Source: an uncultured Ruminococcus sp.
GTDB taxonomy: Bacteria > Bacillota > Clostridia > Oscillospirales > Ruminococcaceae
NCBI GenBank assembly: GCA_902783235.1
Contig: CACZQG010000130.1
Location: 1 to 5,950 of the forward strand
Length of the DNA stretch: 5,950 nucleotides
Reading direction: 5' to 3'
The stretch's first letter is position 1; each line of letters opens with the position of its first letter. The position numbers and the translations under genes are program-made. The notes beneath the pieces were generated by a model, which was given only the letters and a program-made list of their open reading frames with translations, made no database searches and was not told the origin of the DNA. This document shows, piece by piece, positions 5,852 through 5,950 of the stretch.

Positions 5852-5950
5852 GGCTTACGGGGTCAAGGGGCAGCGCCCCTGATAATTTCGCTGAAAGCGG
5901 AATAAAGCGTTCAAGCGCTCCGCAAGGGGTGAATTTCAAAACAGTCCTAA
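5852..5950. other. GC-rich intergenic tail with small hairpins
   Basis: No ORF is supported. AGGGGC (5866-5871) and GCCCCT (5875-5880) form a 6-bp stem around AGC. A nested hairpin pairs GCGG (5897-5900) with CCGC (5920-5923) and AGCG (5906-5909) with CGCT (5916-5919). The composition is clearly richer in G and C than the other intergenic DNA here, which suggests a further dispersed repeat or structured RNA that continues past the window edge. Confidence 0.4.

Overview
The window looks like a piece of a Ruminococcus-type genome (Oscillospiraceae, Firmicutes), probably a gut or rumen fibre degrader. The main reason is the first gene: a secreted protein with a long Thr-rich linker and a C-terminal type I dockerin of the kind common in Ruminococcus cellulosomes. 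AT-rich intergenic DNA, extended -10 promoters and GGAGG-type ribosome binding sites agree with this. The species cannot be fixed from the sequence.

Layout. Positions 1-287 hold no convincing gene, only a perfect 14-bp stem terminator (124-158) that probably ends transcription from outside the window. A strong sigma-A promoter (288-316) then starts a leader of about 300 nt. It contains a small hairpin and an inverted pair of AAAACGTTT-type palindromes (448-492) that resemble LacI/CcpA-family operators. The leader leads to CDS 1 (620-2947), a 775-residue secreted dockerin protein with three related beta-rich modules, a Big_2-like domain, a Thr-rich linker and a dockerin. No catalytic domain is recognisable. 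The 570-bp gap that follows holds an inverted copy of an intergenic repeat, a strong GC-rich terminator (3178-3210), a second direct copy of the repeat and a strong promoter (3417-3445). CDS 2 (3518-5512) is a 664-residue membrane chemoreceptor with a Cache sensor, HAMP and MCP signalling domain, closed by a 17-bp stem terminator. The last 440 bp hold a third, longer copy of the repeat, an 18-bp perfect hairpin and a GC-rich hairpin-bearing tail that runs off the window.

How the parts relate. Each gene has its own promoter and terminator, so they are two separate same-strand units, not an operon. CDS 1 would be exported and docked on a scaffoldin at the cell surface, most likely helping attachment to plant polysaccharide. 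CDS 2 would sense a small extracellular ligand. A link between fibre attachment and sensing is plausible but is inference from adjacency only. The most unusual content is the modular intergenic repeat (three loci, two orientations, near-identical blocks, conserved hairpins), which brackets the chemoreceptor gene, together with the triple-module dockerin protein.
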